Source: Coprobacillaceae bacterium UN01-12pH3A (lineage in GTDB: Bacteria > Bacillota_I > Bacilli_A > Erysipelotrichales > Coprobacillaceae). Taken from it: 64,000 nt of DNA. Numbering within the stretch: position 1 is the stretch's first letter; every line of letters begins with the position of its first letter. Positions 18,717 to 26,383 of this stretch are shown in pieces. The stretch lies in assembly GCA_027676805.1 (NCBI GenBank), contig JAQENU010000004.1, forward strand, positions 62,001 through 126,000, given 5' to 3'. Below the pieces are notes generated by a model that saw only the letters and a list, made by a program, of their open reading frames with translations, was not told the origin of the DNA and ran no database searches. Both the position numbers and the translations under genes were made by a program.

Positions 18717-19935
18717 ATTCTGTTTCAATGATATCCTGTGCAAAAGCCGCATCAAGCTTTTCGACGTTTCGCAGTTTACGCTGGATCGCACGAGTACGCA
18801 CACCTACTAATTTATCTAGTTCACGGTTTGCCTGATCGATTCTTTGCTGGGTTAAAGCGAGAATATCGGCAAACTTATCAAATTCAGTTCGAACGGCACC
18901 TAATACTTCCCAGACTTCACTGCTTCTTTTTTGCAGAGCGATGGTTCTAAAGCCCATCTGCAAGCTGTTTAATAAAGCTGCCATTGTGCTTGGTCCTGCC
19001 AGATTGACATGATAATCTCTTTGCAGTACCTCAACAAGACCGCGATTGACTGCCTCGGCGTATAATCCTTCAAAAGGTAAGAACATAATCGCAAAATCCG
19101 TGGTATAGGGCGGTTCGATATATTTCGTTTTTATATCTTTGGCAAAGCTTTTTATTCGTTGAGTCAAGATATCAGCATTGCTTTGTACAAGACCGGGATC
19201 ACCGGTTTCATAGGCTTCCTGCAAAGCCTGATAAGCATCAGCAGGAAACTTAGAATCAATGGGCAAGTAGACACTGCGTTCATCCCACGGCAGTTTAATG
19301 GCATATTCGACCACATTCTTACTGTTTGGAACTGTCGCAATATTCGTTTCATACTGTTCCGGAGACAGAATTTCTTCTAAAATCATACCCAATTGGATTT
19401 CTCCTAAAATACCACGTGTCTTAACATTAGACAATACTTTCTTTAAATCACCGACACCATTAGCCAGTGTCTGCATTTCTCCTAAGCCTTTATAGACAGC
19501 TTCCAATCGCTCGTTGACTAATTGAAAGGACTGTGTCATCTTTTCTTCCAATGTTGTCTGCAGCTTCTCATCCACCGTGTGACGGATTTCTTCCAATTTC
19601 TTATTGCTGTCTTCTTGGATATAACTTAACCTTTTTTCCATCGTTAAACGAAGTCCGTCTAATTTTTGTTCATTGGTCATTTCTAAGGTCTGCAAGCGTT
19701 TTTCTAATTGACTCAAGGATATCATCAAAGACTGATTCATCTGAGCGATACTGTTATTTTGAGTTAACCCAATTTCTTTTTGCAGTTCAGTAGACCATTT
19801 GATTGTATTCGATACCTCGGCAATCATTTCTTTTTTTATAAGCTGCATGTTCGCTTTCTGCTGTGTCTGCTGGTAAAGAAGCCCCAACAACAGCAAGGCA
19901 ATTAAGATTAATAAGCCAATTATTATATATTCCAT
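18715..19935 (-). CDS. rmuC: DNA recombination protein RmuC homologue
   Basis: 406 residues. An N-terminal membrane anchor (about 3-20) precedes a long coiled coil (about 28-140, rich in Q/E/K/L) and the RmuC domain (about 150-390) with LGEIQLGMILEEILSPEQYE, LPIDSKFPADAY and FAIMFLPFEGLYAEA, typical of this PD-(D/E)XK-like family. RmuC limits inversions at short inverted repeats in E. coli; the precise biochemical role is unsettled. The upstream HTH gene ends 13 bases before its start, so the two are co-transcribed. Confidence 0.93.
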   Translation of the reverse strand: MEYIIIGLLILIALLLLGLLYQQTQQKANMQLIKKEMIAEVSNTIKWSTELQKEIGLTQNNSIAQMNQSLMISLSQLEKRLQTLEMTNEQKLDGLRLTMEKRLSYIQEDSNKKLEEIRHTVDEKLQTTLEEKMTQSFQLVNERLEAVYKGLGEMQTLANGVGDLKKVLSNVKTRGILGEIQLGMILEEILSPEQYETNIATVPNSKNVVEYAIKLPWDERSVYLPIDSKFPADAYQALQEAYETGDPGLVQSNADILTQRIKSFAKDIKTKYIEPPYTTDFAIMFLPFEGLYAEAVNRGLVEVLQRDYHVNLAGPSTMAALLNSLQMGFRTIALQKRSSEVWEVLGAVRTEFDKFADILALTQQRIDQANRELDKLVGVRTRAIQRKLRNVEKLDAAFAQDIIETE

Positions 19936-19948
19936 ATAGCCCCTTTCA

Positions 19949-20362
19949 TTATTCTAAACATTCAAATTGAAAATCATCTAATAATTCATTAGCTGCAATG
20001 GCAGTTAACTGATGTTCAATCGCAAAGATCAAAACAGCGTCTCTTCTTATTTTTGAATACAGCGGACTATGTCCGGATAGTTTAAGCAGGCGCTCCGTTT
20101 CTTTTAGGCTGCCCTTTAAAGCTAAAGCAATCTGTATAATCTTATCACGTCCCGCCCTTTTGCTTCCATCAAAAATCTGATAAGCATAAGTTCGAGATAA
20201 ATTCGTTTGCTTAATAATATCGCTTCGGCTCACTTCTTTTATTCTGCACAAATAATCGAAATACTCACTAAAGGACATTTCTTTAATTGTATCAATGGTT
20301 TGCTTTAAGGCTTCATTCTTACTATTTTTTATAATATTTAATAAATCTGTTGTTGATTTCAT
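19949..20362 (-). CDS. HTH (XRE-like) regulator divergent from a Ser/Thr kinase
   Basis: 137 residues. An XRE-type helix-turn-helix lies at about 45-105 (VSRSDIIKQTNLSRTYAYQIF, then GRDKIIQIALAL and ETERLLKLSGHSPLYSKIRRD). The C-terminal part is helical and lacks a known domain. The start is put at ATG 20362 because GGTGAG lies 6 bases before it; the TTG at 20377 is part of that site. It is divergently arranged with the kinase at 20424 (about 60 bp apart) and co-directional with rmuC. The pair suggests that the regulator is a substrate or partner of the kinase, which is inference from context. Confidence 0.78.
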   Translation of the reverse strand: MKSTTDLLNIIKNSKNEALKQTIDTIKEMSFSEYFDYLCRIKEVSRSDIIKQTNLSRTYAYQIFDGSKRAGRDKIIQIALALKGSLKETERLLKLSGHSPLYSKIRRDAVLIFAIEHQLTAIAANELLDDFQFECLE

Positions 20363-20423
20363 TTTTTTCTCACCCAATTTATTTTATAATAATTACAGTA
20401 GGTTAACAAGGGAGAATAGTGGG

Positions 20424-21464
20424 ATGGATAAATTAACCGTTTATAGAACGATTCAAACGATTAAGGCAACAGAAAGCAAGACCATCGAGCTTGTCTATCA
20501 TGAGATCGATCATTGTTATTATATCAAAAGGGAATTAAGTCAGTATGATTCAGACACCTATCAGCGTTTAAAAGAACATCCTAATCCCGGATTTGTGCAG
20601 ATCATGGATCTTTGGGTCAAAGATGATAAACTGATTGTGATTGAGGAATTTATTAATGGACTGACATTAGATAATGTTTTAATCAATGAGGAGTTAAGCA
20701 AGGAGCAGATCATTGGGATCATGGATGATTTATGCGATACCTTAAGCTTTCTTCATCAGCTTTATCCGCCGATCATTCATCGGGATATTAAGCCGGAAAA
20801 TATATTTTATTATCGAGGACATGCAATTCTTTTTGATTTTGATATTTCACGTGTCTATGATTATATGAAAAATAGGGACACGCAAGTAATGGGAAGCGTC
20901 GGATATGCCGCACCGGAGCAGTTTGGATTTTCGCAAAGTGATTCACGCAGTGATATTTATGCGTTAGGTGTCCTATTAAACGTTTTATTTACAAAGCAGC
21001 TGCCTCAAGATGAGCTTTATGGAGGCGAGGAAAGCAAAATCATTTTAAAGGCAACCGCTATAGATCCTCAAAAAAGATATCAGACAGTTCAGCAGCTAAA
21101 ACAAGCACTGCATCATTATTATCCGGATACAGAGCTTGATGTGCATAAAAAGTATGGCATACCGGGATTTCGTCATAAAAGAATATCGCATATGATAATG
21201 GCGATCCTTTATTATGCAGCCAGTCTTTTTTTAGCGATGCATATTACCGTCATCAATGGAACCGACAATGAGCAGCTGGCGTCCAAGATCAGTTTTTCTA
21301 TCTGGTTTCTTTTCCTTCCGTTATTAATCTTTGATTTCATGGGGTTAAAGAAAACCGCATTATTTAGTCAGTGTAAAAATAAGCTTATAAAAGCTATCGG
21401 CTTAGTTTTAACGGCTATCTTTTGGTTGTTTGTGATCCTGATGCTTGCTTTTTCCCTTACATAA
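20424..21464 (+). CDS. Serine/threonine protein kinase-like membrane protein
   Basis: 346 residues. An N-terminal protein kinase domain (about 1-260) has the ATP-binding Lys35 in YYIKREL, the catalytic loop HRDIKPEN (His119-Asn126), the Mg-binding motif as DFD (138-140) instead of DFG, and VGYAAPEQFG (APE motif). The glycine-rich loop is not recognisable: residues 3-15 have no GxGxxG. Three membrane segments follow (about 270-290, 308-325 and 335-345). The start is ATG 20424 behind AAGGGAG; a longer reading into the HTH promoter lacks a ribosome binding site. No PASTA domains, so this is not the cell-wall kinase PknB. It is paired divergently with an HTH protein. Confidence 0.85.
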   Translation: MDKLTVYRTIQTIKATESKTIELVYHEIDHCYYIKRELSQYDSDTYQRLKEHPNPGFVQIMDLWVKDDKLIVIEEFINGLTLDNVLINEELSKEQIIGIMDDLCDTLSFLHQLYPPIIHRDIKPENIFYYRGHAILFDFDISRVYDYMKNRDTQVMGSVGYAAPEQFGFSQSDSRSDIYALGVLLNVLFTKQLPQDELYGGEESKIILKATAIDPQKRYQTVQQLKQALHHYYPDTELDVHKKYGIPGFRHKRISHMIMAILYYAASLFLAMHITVINGTDNEQLASKISFSIWFLFLPLLIFDFMGLKKTALFSQCKNKLIKAIGLVLTAIFWLFVILMLAFSLT

Positions 21465-21498
21465 AAAACCAGCGGAACTGTACTCCGCTGTTTTTTGT
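21465..21498 (+). terminator. Intrinsic terminator after the kinase gene
   Basis: CAGCGGA (21470-21476) / TCCGCTG (21484-21490), loop of 7, then T6. Confidence 0.85.
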
Positions 21499-21550
21499 CT
21501 GCTGAGGGCAGACCATAATGGTTAATGATTATTTATAATAGAATTAAAGA

Positions 21551-21826
21551 TTATTCTTTATTTTGGTCAATAACGGGTATTTGAAAAAACTTTTCAATAG
21601 GAGTTTCTAAGACTTGGCTGATCTTCCAAAGAGTTAAGATACTAATACCTTGGTGAATTCGGCTGCTTTCCAGATTACCGATCAAAGCTGTGGAAACATT
21701 AATTTTTTCTGCTAATGTCTCTTGTGTCATCTTTTGTTTTGATATGCTGTATAAATTTCGATAGTATTTTATATTTTTACCGATAATATCATAAAGTTTA
21801 TCTTCATTAAGGAACTCGATTTCCAT
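21551..21826 (-). CDS. XRE-family HTH transcriptional regulator
   Basis: 91 residues, essentially one helix-turn-helix domain: IGKNIKYYRNLYSISKQKMT, then QETLAEKINVSTALIGNLES (recognition region) and SILTLWKISQVLETPIEKFF. This is a minimal Cro/C1-type repressor without a sensor domain. It is divergent from the lipoprotein gene at 21979; the shared intergenic region carries repeated AGAATAAT boxes that overlap the lipoprotein promoter, so it probably represses that gene and itself. CGAAAGGAGTGTGTAAGCT gives a good ribosome binding site. Confidence 0.85.
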   Translation of the reverse strand: MEIEFLNEDKLYDIIGKNIKYYRNLYSISKQKMTQETLAEKINVSTALIGNLESSRIHQGISILTLWKISQVLETPIEKFFQIPVIDQNKE

Positions 21827-21887
21827 AGCTTACACACTCCTTTCGACCTTATTTTCTCATATTTCTATAATTTGACCATATATCAAA

Positions 21888-21963
21888 AATGATAAAATAT
21901 CATTGTAAATGATTATTTTATTTGTTAGAATAATCTTAGACAGAATAATCAAAATTATTCTAA
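21888..21963 (+). promoter_or_regulatory. Lipoprotein promoter with repeated operator-like boxes
   Basis: -35 TTGTAA (21903-21908), 17-bp spacer, -10 TAGAAT (21926-21931). Two direct copies of AGAATAATC (21927-21935 and 21942-21950) and an inverted copy ATTATTCT (21954-21961) overlap the -10 and start site. Another inverted repeat, ATGATA/TATCAT, lies at 21888-21902. This is the expected arrangement for a repressor operator. Confidence 0.6.
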
Positions 21964-21978
21964 ATGTGGAGGGAAAAC

Positions 21979-22470
21979 ATGAAAAAATTATTGAAGGCAT
22001 TTACTGCTTTGGCAGCTTGTGCAGTATTGATGAGCGGATGTTCAAGTTCTAGTGAAGGAAAAGATAAAACACCGGAAAAGACAGAATTTGCTCAAACAGA
22101 GGTGGCTACTTATAAAAAAGCAGAATACACGGTAACAGGTGTTGAAAAAACAAAGGGACAGCAATATTTTGAAGCGGCAGAGGGGATGGAATACGTCATT
22201 GTCCATATCAAGATAGAAAACAAAACGGATAATAAAATCTCTTATAATGCCTTAGACTGGAAAATGCAGAATTCCAATGGTCAGGAAGATGGCTATAAAA
22301 TCACAGCACTGGATAATATTAAAACATTGAACAGCGGAGATTTGTTAGCCGGAGGAACTATCGAAGGGGATTTAGTGTTTGAAGAACCGATAGGGGATAC
22401 AGGATTAAAATTAGCCTATTATCCATCAATTATTGATTCTAAAGCTGCATTTACGATAAAAATTGACTAA
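21979..22470 (+). CDS. Lipoprotein with DUF4352-like domain
   Basis: 163 residues. A signal peptide ends in the lipobox LMSGC, so Cys21 would be lipidated and the protein anchored outside the membrane. After a charged linker a beta-sandwich follows: YTVTGVEKTKGQQYFEA, EYVIVHIKIENKTDNKISY and GGTIEGDLVFEEPI. This is the telokin-like DUF4352 pattern of Firmicute lipoproteins, of unknown role. Start ATG 21979 has GGAGGGAAA; the ATG at 21964 would place the site inside the gene. It is divergent from a small XRE repressor that probably controls it. Confidence 0.82.
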   Translation: MKKLLKAFTALAACAVLMSGCSSSSEGKDKTPEKTEFAQTEVATYKKAEYTVTGVEKTKGQQYFEAAEGMEYVIVHIKIENKTDNKISYNALDWKMQNSNGQEDGYKITALDNIKTLNSGDLLAGGTIEGDLVFEEPIGDTGLKLAYYPSIIDSKAAFTIKID

Positions 22471-22537
22471 TATGAAATATAAGAATATGAAATCGGAGCA
22501 AATAGCAAATTTGCTCTTCCTTCTCTTACTTATTAAA

Positions 22538-22610
22538 AAAACGGAGCTGACAAGTCCGTTATACCCGTTCTAATGAAAATGGATGTACCAAGCGGCACAT
22601 CCATTTTTTA
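22538..22610. terminator. Terminator cluster between lipoprotein and ChbG-like genes
   Basis: Hairpin ATGGATGT (22579-22586) / ACATCCAT (22597-22604) followed by T6 on the plus strand; just upstream a second stem AACGGA/TCCGTT (about 22546-22560). The first is a good terminator for the lipoprotein; on the minus strand the T-run is weak. Confidence 0.65.
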
Positions 22611-23378
22611 TAATTTCTTTAAATCTCCGAAAGTAATCATTTCAACATTGTTTTCCTTAATCCATTCTTTTAAGCGAGGATCACATAAAACATCTAATTC
22701 TTTACATCTTTGAACATTGTAAGATGAATGTGTCATTACATACTGATCGACAAAAGCCGGATGCGACATAATTTCAAAAGCGTCTTTTTTAAGCATTTGA
22801 TCAAAGTCGTTAGTGAAATATTCAATCGATACATTTTTAGCATAGAAACGATTAGAGAATTCTACTTTTTCATAATTGCTTTCGATATAATCATGTGTAT
22901 AGCGAACAGGTAAATCATATTGGAAAGCAAATTTTTTTGCTTGTTCATGAACACGTGGATATGATGAAGAGAAATGATGAGAATCGATATGATCCGGCAA
23001 ACGTCCGTTCAATTCAATAAAACGATTAAATTGTGCTTCTAGTTCATGATAGACTTCATCATAGTTAAGTTCATCTTGATCCGCTGGTTTTTCTTTATTT
23101 TTTAAATGCCAGTCCTGTGAATGAAAATATCCATCCTCATCTACTAAACTAGGAATCTCTTTAGGATCAGATACAGGTTTACCGGCTGTTAAGGTAAAAT
23201 GAATTCCAATGTGTAAATCAGGATATTCTTTCGCCATTTCTGCCGCCTGAGCAGCAAAAGGCATTCCTACCATTAAAGTTGTTGAACGCAATACACCATC
23301 ACGATGTGCTTTTAGAATACCTAAAGTGACCCCTTCGCTCATTCCAAAGTCATCGGCATTAATTATTAATCTAGTCAT
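22608..23378 (-). CDS. ChbG/YdjC-like carbohydrate deacetylase, paralogue 2
   Basis: 256 residues. Conserved NADDFGMSEGVTLG, GIHFTLTAGKPVSDP and LPDHIDSHHFSS carry the Asp pair and metal-binding histidines of this family; MSHPAFVDQ is the C-terminal metal/catalytic His region. This is the canonical form of the family, which deacetylates chitobiose-type sugars. It starts 12 bases after the stop of paralogue 3, so both are read as one transcript. Closely similar in sequence to paralogues 3 and 4; no PTS gene is adjacent, unlike paralogue 1. Confidence 0.92.
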   Translation of the reverse strand: MTRLIINADDFGMSEGVTLGILKAHRDGVLRSTTLMVGMPFAAQAAEMAKEYPDLHIGIHFTLTAGKPVSDPKEIPSLVDEDGYFHSQDWHLKNKEKPADQDELNYDEVYHELEAQFNRFIELNGRLPDHIDSHHFSSSYPRVHEQAKKFAFQYDLPVRYTHDYIESNYEKVEFSNRFYAKNVSIEYFTNDFDQMLKKDAFEIMSHPAFVDQYVMTHSSYNVQRCKELDVLCDPRLKEWIKENNVEMITFGDLKKL

Positions 23379-23390
23379 TCTTTATCCCCT

Positions 23391-24164
23391 TTATTTTATC
23401 TTTTTTAAATCTTGGAAGTTAATTAAATCAATATGATTATCTTTTACCCAATCCAGTACACGTTTATCGGTTAGGATCGCCAGTTCTTTTGTACGCTGAA
23501 TATTATAAGAAGAATGGGTATATAAATATTCATCGACAAATGCCGGATGACACATTATTTCACAAAGATCTTTTTCCAAGATATGATCGTAATCCTCAAT
23601 GAAATATTCTAAAGAAAGCTGATCATCATAGAAATAATTTAAAAATTCCGGTCTTTCGTAGTTCCCGCCTACATAATCAAATGAACAGCGAACAGGCACG
23701 TCATATTTTTCAATTAGCTTTTTTGTTTGTTCATAAATGCGTGGATAAGAACTGGTGCCATGATGTGAATCAAAATGATCCGGCAAACGTCCGTTTAATT
23801 CTTCAAAACGTTTTAACTGAGCACAATATTCTTTGTAGACTTCTTCATAGTTTAATTCATCCTCTTCAATGGGCTTTTGTTTATTTTTAATATGCCAGTC
23901 TTGTGAATGAAAGGTTCCGTCTGCCTCAACTAAGCTTGGTACATCTTTAGGATCACTTACCGGTTTTCCTGCCGTTAGAGTAAAATGGATTCCTATTCCC
24001 AAATTAGGATAATCCTTTGCCATCTGAGCTGCCTGAGCGGCAAAAGGCATTCCTACCATCATGGTTGTTGAACGTAATATACCGTCTCTATGTGCTTTTA
24101 AAATCCCCAAAGTAACGCCTTCACACATACCAAAGTCGTCCCCGTTAACAATAAGTCTTGTCAT
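23391..24164 (-). CDS. ChbG/YdjC-like carbohydrate deacetylase, paralogue 3
   Basis: 257 residues. Motifs NGDDFGMCEGVTLG (Ala to Gly in the NADD motif), GIHFTLTAGKPVSDP, LPDHFDSHHGTSS and MCHPAFVDE match the family. The promoter stretch before it is nearly the same as that before paralogue 4, so these two are recent tandem duplicates including their control regions. AGGAGGACATAAATTA precedes the ATG. Acetylated amino-sugar oligosaccharides are the family's known substrates; the individual substrate here is unknown. Confidence 0.92.
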   Translation of the reverse strand: MTRLIVNGDDFGMCEGVTLGILKAHRDGILRSTTMMVGMPFAAQAAQMAKDYPNLGIGIHFTLTAGKPVSDPKDVPSLVEADGTFHSQDWHIKNKQKPIEEDELNYEEVYKEYCAQLKRFEELNGRLPDHFDSHHGTSSYPRIYEQTKKLIEKYDVPVRCSFDYVGGNYERPEFLNYFYDDQLSLEYFIEDYDHILEKDLCEIMCHPAFVDEYLYTHSSYNIQRTKELAILTDKRVLDWVKDNHIDLINFQDLKKIK

Positions 24165-24176
24165 TAATTTATGTCC

Positions 24177-24205
24177 TCCTATCTATAAGTTATAGTATAG
24201 TGGGA
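24177..24205 (-). promoter_or_regulatory. Promoter/5' region of ChbG paralogue 3 (duplicated element)
   Basis: On the minus strand CACTATACTATAACTTATAG leads into AGGAGGAC. The same arrangement, with one base changed, occurs before paralogue 4 (25062-25095). A -10 such as TATACT or TATAAC lies inside the repeat. Confidence 0.55.
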
Positions 24206-24260
24206 ATAGTTAAATAATAAATGCTTTTTAATATTCTGAAAATTATCTTTTCAATCAGAG

Positions 24261-24288
24261 CAAAAAAACCTCTGTAGGCAGAAGTTCT
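24261..24288 (-). terminator. Intrinsic terminator after ChbG paralogue 4
   Basis: AACCTCTG (24267-24274) / CAGAAGTT (24279-24286) with one G-T pair; on the minus strand T7 follows. Confidence 0.8.
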
Positions 24289-25056
24289 TTACTTTATTTT
24301 CTTTAAATCCTGAAAGTTTATTAATTCGACATGATTAGCCTTAATCCATTCTAATACACGTGGATCACATAAAACGGATAGTTCCTTTGTACGCTGTACA
24401 TTATAAGAGGAAGTAGTATAAAGGAAATCATCGACAAAAGCCGGGTGACACATGGTTTCCACTAAATCCTTTTCTAAAAGATGATCCTGATCTTCAGTGA
24501 AATATTCAACAGTCGCTAGTTTATCATAAAAGGTACTAAAATATGCCGGTCTTTCATAGTTGCAGTCAATGTAGTCAAACGAACAGCGGGTAGGAACATC
24601 ATACTGATCAATTAGTTTTTGCAGCTGCGCATGCAGAAGCGGATAATCACTTGAGCCATGGTGAGAGTCGAAATGATCGGGCATATGTCCTGTCAATTCG
24701 ATAAAACGCTGTAATTGGGCACTGTATTCCTTATAAACCTCTTCATAGTTAACCATATCCTGTGCATTCTTTTTATTTTTTTCATGCCAGCTGTTGGAAT
24801 GGAAGCTTCCGTCTGCTTCTACCAAGCTGGGAATCTCTTTAGGATCGCAAACCGGTCTGCCGGCAGTCAGATTAAAATGCAGTCCTACGCCTAGATTTGG
24901 ATAATCCTTTGCCATTTGTGCTGCCTGAGCAGCAAAAGGCATTCCTGTCATCATAGTAGTTGATCTTAAAATCCCGTCTCTATGTGCCTTTAAAATTCCT
25001 AAGGTGACGCCTTCGCACATACCAAAGTCATCCCCGTTAACAATAAGTCTTGTCAT
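24289..25056 (-). CDS. ChbG/YdjC-like carbohydrate deacetylase, paralogue 4
   Basis: 255 residues. NGDDFGMCEGVTLG, GLHFNLTAGRPVCDP, MPDHFDSHHGSSD and MCHPAFVDD conserve the family's metal and catalytic positions. Very similar to paralogue 3. It has its own promoter and terminator, so it is an independent unit. Together with the three others in the window it gives the organism at least four such deacetylases, probably for different acetylated sugars. Confidence 0.92.
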   Translation of the reverse strand: MTRLIVNGDDFGMCEGVTLGILKAHRDGILRSTTMMTGMPFAAQAAQMAKDYPNLGVGLHFNLTAGRPVCDPKEIPSLVEADGSFHSNSWHEKNKKNAQDMVNYEEVYKEYSAQLQRFIELTGHMPDHFDSHHGSSDYPLLHAQLQKLIDQYDVPTRCSFDYIDCNYERPAYFSTFYDKLATVEYFTEDQDHLLEKDLVETMCHPAFVDDFLYTTSSYNVQRTKELSVLCDPRVLEWIKANHVELINFQDLKKIK

Positions 25057-25061
25057 GATTA

Positions 25062-25095
25062 AGTCCTCCTATCTATAAGGTATAGTATAGTGAGG
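25062..25095 (-). promoter_or_regulatory. Promoter/5' region of ChbG paralogue 4 (duplicated element)
   Basis: CACTATACTATACCTTATAG followed by AGGAGGACTTAATC on the minus strand, almost identical to the element before paralogue 3. Confidence 0.55.
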
Positions 25096-25211
25096 AATCT
25101 AAAATAGAATCTGTTTTTTTATAATTTGAAAAACAGCTTTTGATACGCTATATTTGAATTTTTGAATGAATAGGACTATTATTGTAAATAATGGGAGTAG
25201 GAGGTGTAAGC

Positions 25212-26006
25212 ATGGAATTGATGTTAGATATAATTAAAGATACACTCATGATTGTTCCGGTGATCTTTATTATCTATTTGATTTTAGAATATATTGAGGA
25301 TAAAGACTGGCTGCACCATCGTTTTAAAAAAGCAGGACCCATCGTCGGTGGACTGATCGGGATTTTACCGGAGTGCGGTACCAGTATCATGGCATCAAAA
25401 TTATTTAGCACCGGACTCATCAGCTTAGGCACATTGATTGCCATCTTTGTTTCTTCCAGTGATGAAGCGGTGATTATTTTATTGACAGGATCTCATTTCA
25501 GTAAGGATGTTTTATGGCTATTATTTTTGAAACTGGTTTTTGGTATTCTATTAGGTATTTTTGTGAATTTCTTAGTTCATTTTCCAACTCCACTGATAAA
25601 AGAAGAAATAGAGGAAGATCATTGTCATCACCATTGGCATCATGCTTTTGAACATACATTAAGAATTACACTCTTTGTTTTTATCAGTCAGGTCGTTATT
25701 TCTTTAATTATTGCGTTTATCGGTGAAGATCAGATTACAGGCTTCTTAAATACCCATCTTCTTTTACAGCCGATCATTGCCGGATTAATTGGATTGATTC
25801 CAAATTGTGCAGGTTCAATGATCTTGGCTCAGGTTTATTTAAATGGACTCATCAGCTTTGGTGCTTTGTTTACCGGATTAAGCTGCAGTACGGGATTAGG
25901 TATGCTGACACTGTATCGTTATCATAAAAATAAGAAAGAATGCTTGTTTGTGACCTTGCTCATCTATTTTTCAGCTTTATTTGCCGGTTATGTATTCTAT
26001 AGATAA
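25212..26006 (+). CDS. Putative heavy-metal/manganese exporter (ArsP_2-like)
   Basis: 264 residues with about eight membrane segments in two repeated halves: GGLIGILPECGTSIMASKLF and AGLIGLIPNCAGSMILAQVY show the internal duplication. Between them is a histidine-rich cytoplasmic loop (DHCHHHWHHAFEH). This matches the ArsP_2 / putative manganese transporter family, annotated in databases as arsenic efflux or manganese transport protein; the true ion is uncertain. Start ATG 25212 has AGGAGGTG 8 bases upstream; the ATG at 25191 has none. Its stop codon sits in a 23-bp palindrome shared with the next gene. Confidence 0.8.
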   Translation: MELMLDIIKDTLMIVPVIFIIYLILEYIEDKDWLHHRFKKAGPIVGGLIGILPECGTSIMASKLFSTGLISLGTLIAIFVSSSDEAVIILLTGSHFSKDVLWLLFLKLVFGILLGIFVNFLVHFPTPLIKEEIEEDHCHHHWHHAFEHTLRITLFVFISQVVISLIIAFIGEDQITGFLNTHLLLQPIIAGLIGLIPNCAGSMILAQVYLNGLISFGALFTGLSCSTGLGMLTLYRYHKNKKECLFVTLLIYFSALFAGYVFYR

Positions 26007-26016
26007 TCTATAGAAT
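25994..26016. repeat. 23-bp perfect palindrome over two convergent stop codons
   Basis: Left arm ATTCTATAGAT (25994-26004), central A, right arm ATCTATAGAAT (26006-26016). The TAA of the exporter gene (26004-26006) and the TAG of the minus-strand gene (26010-26008) both lie in it. No T-run follows on either side, so it is not a standard intrinsic terminator. Confidence 0.8.
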
Positions 26017-26283
26017 GTATGGCTGAGTAGGATAAAGCAGTAATAATTTGCGATAGATCATATTAAGCTTATATTCATTGATAAAAAGCTGTTCCAGATA
26101 GTTGAGCTCCGACAGCATAGTCATCACCACATAGCTTCTTTTTTCATAGTATTGTCCACGGCTGTAAATTTGTGTAGACTGATTCATCAAACGTATCATT
26201 TTAAATTCTAATTGATAGCGGACTCTTGTTTCAATATAGAAATAAAGCAGGAAAAGAATGATTCCGGTTAATATATACAGCAT
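26008..26283 (-). CDS. Small membrane-anchored protein, unknown
   Basis: 91 residues. One N-terminal hydrophobic helix (about 2-17) then a helical, basic and tyrosine-rich domain (RYQLEFKMIRLMNQ, YYEKRSYVVMTMLSELNYLE). ATG 26283 lies 9 bases after AGGAGGGGTG; the GTG at 26295 overlaps that site. No family recognised. The good ribosome binding site and amphipathic pattern favour a real gene over chance. Confidence 0.6.
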   Translation of the reverse strand: MLYILTGIILFLLYFYIETRVRYQLEFKMIRLMNQSTQIYSRGQYYEKRSYVVMTMLSELNYLEQLFINEYKLNMIYRKLLLLYPTQPYIL

Positions 26284-26342
26284 AATAAATATCACCCCTC
26301 CTATTATATGCAGCTAAAAGACAGGAGGAAGGCGAATAAAAT

Positions 26343-26383
26343 AAAATTCCCGTTATTCTAAAAAGAATAGTGGGAATTTTTGA
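26343..26383 (-). terminator. Intrinsic terminator after mgtA
   Basis: Long stem AAATTCCCGTTATTCT (26344-26359) / AGAATAGTGGGAATTT (26364-26379) with one mismatch and T-runs on both sides; just after the mgtA stop. Confidence 0.85.
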
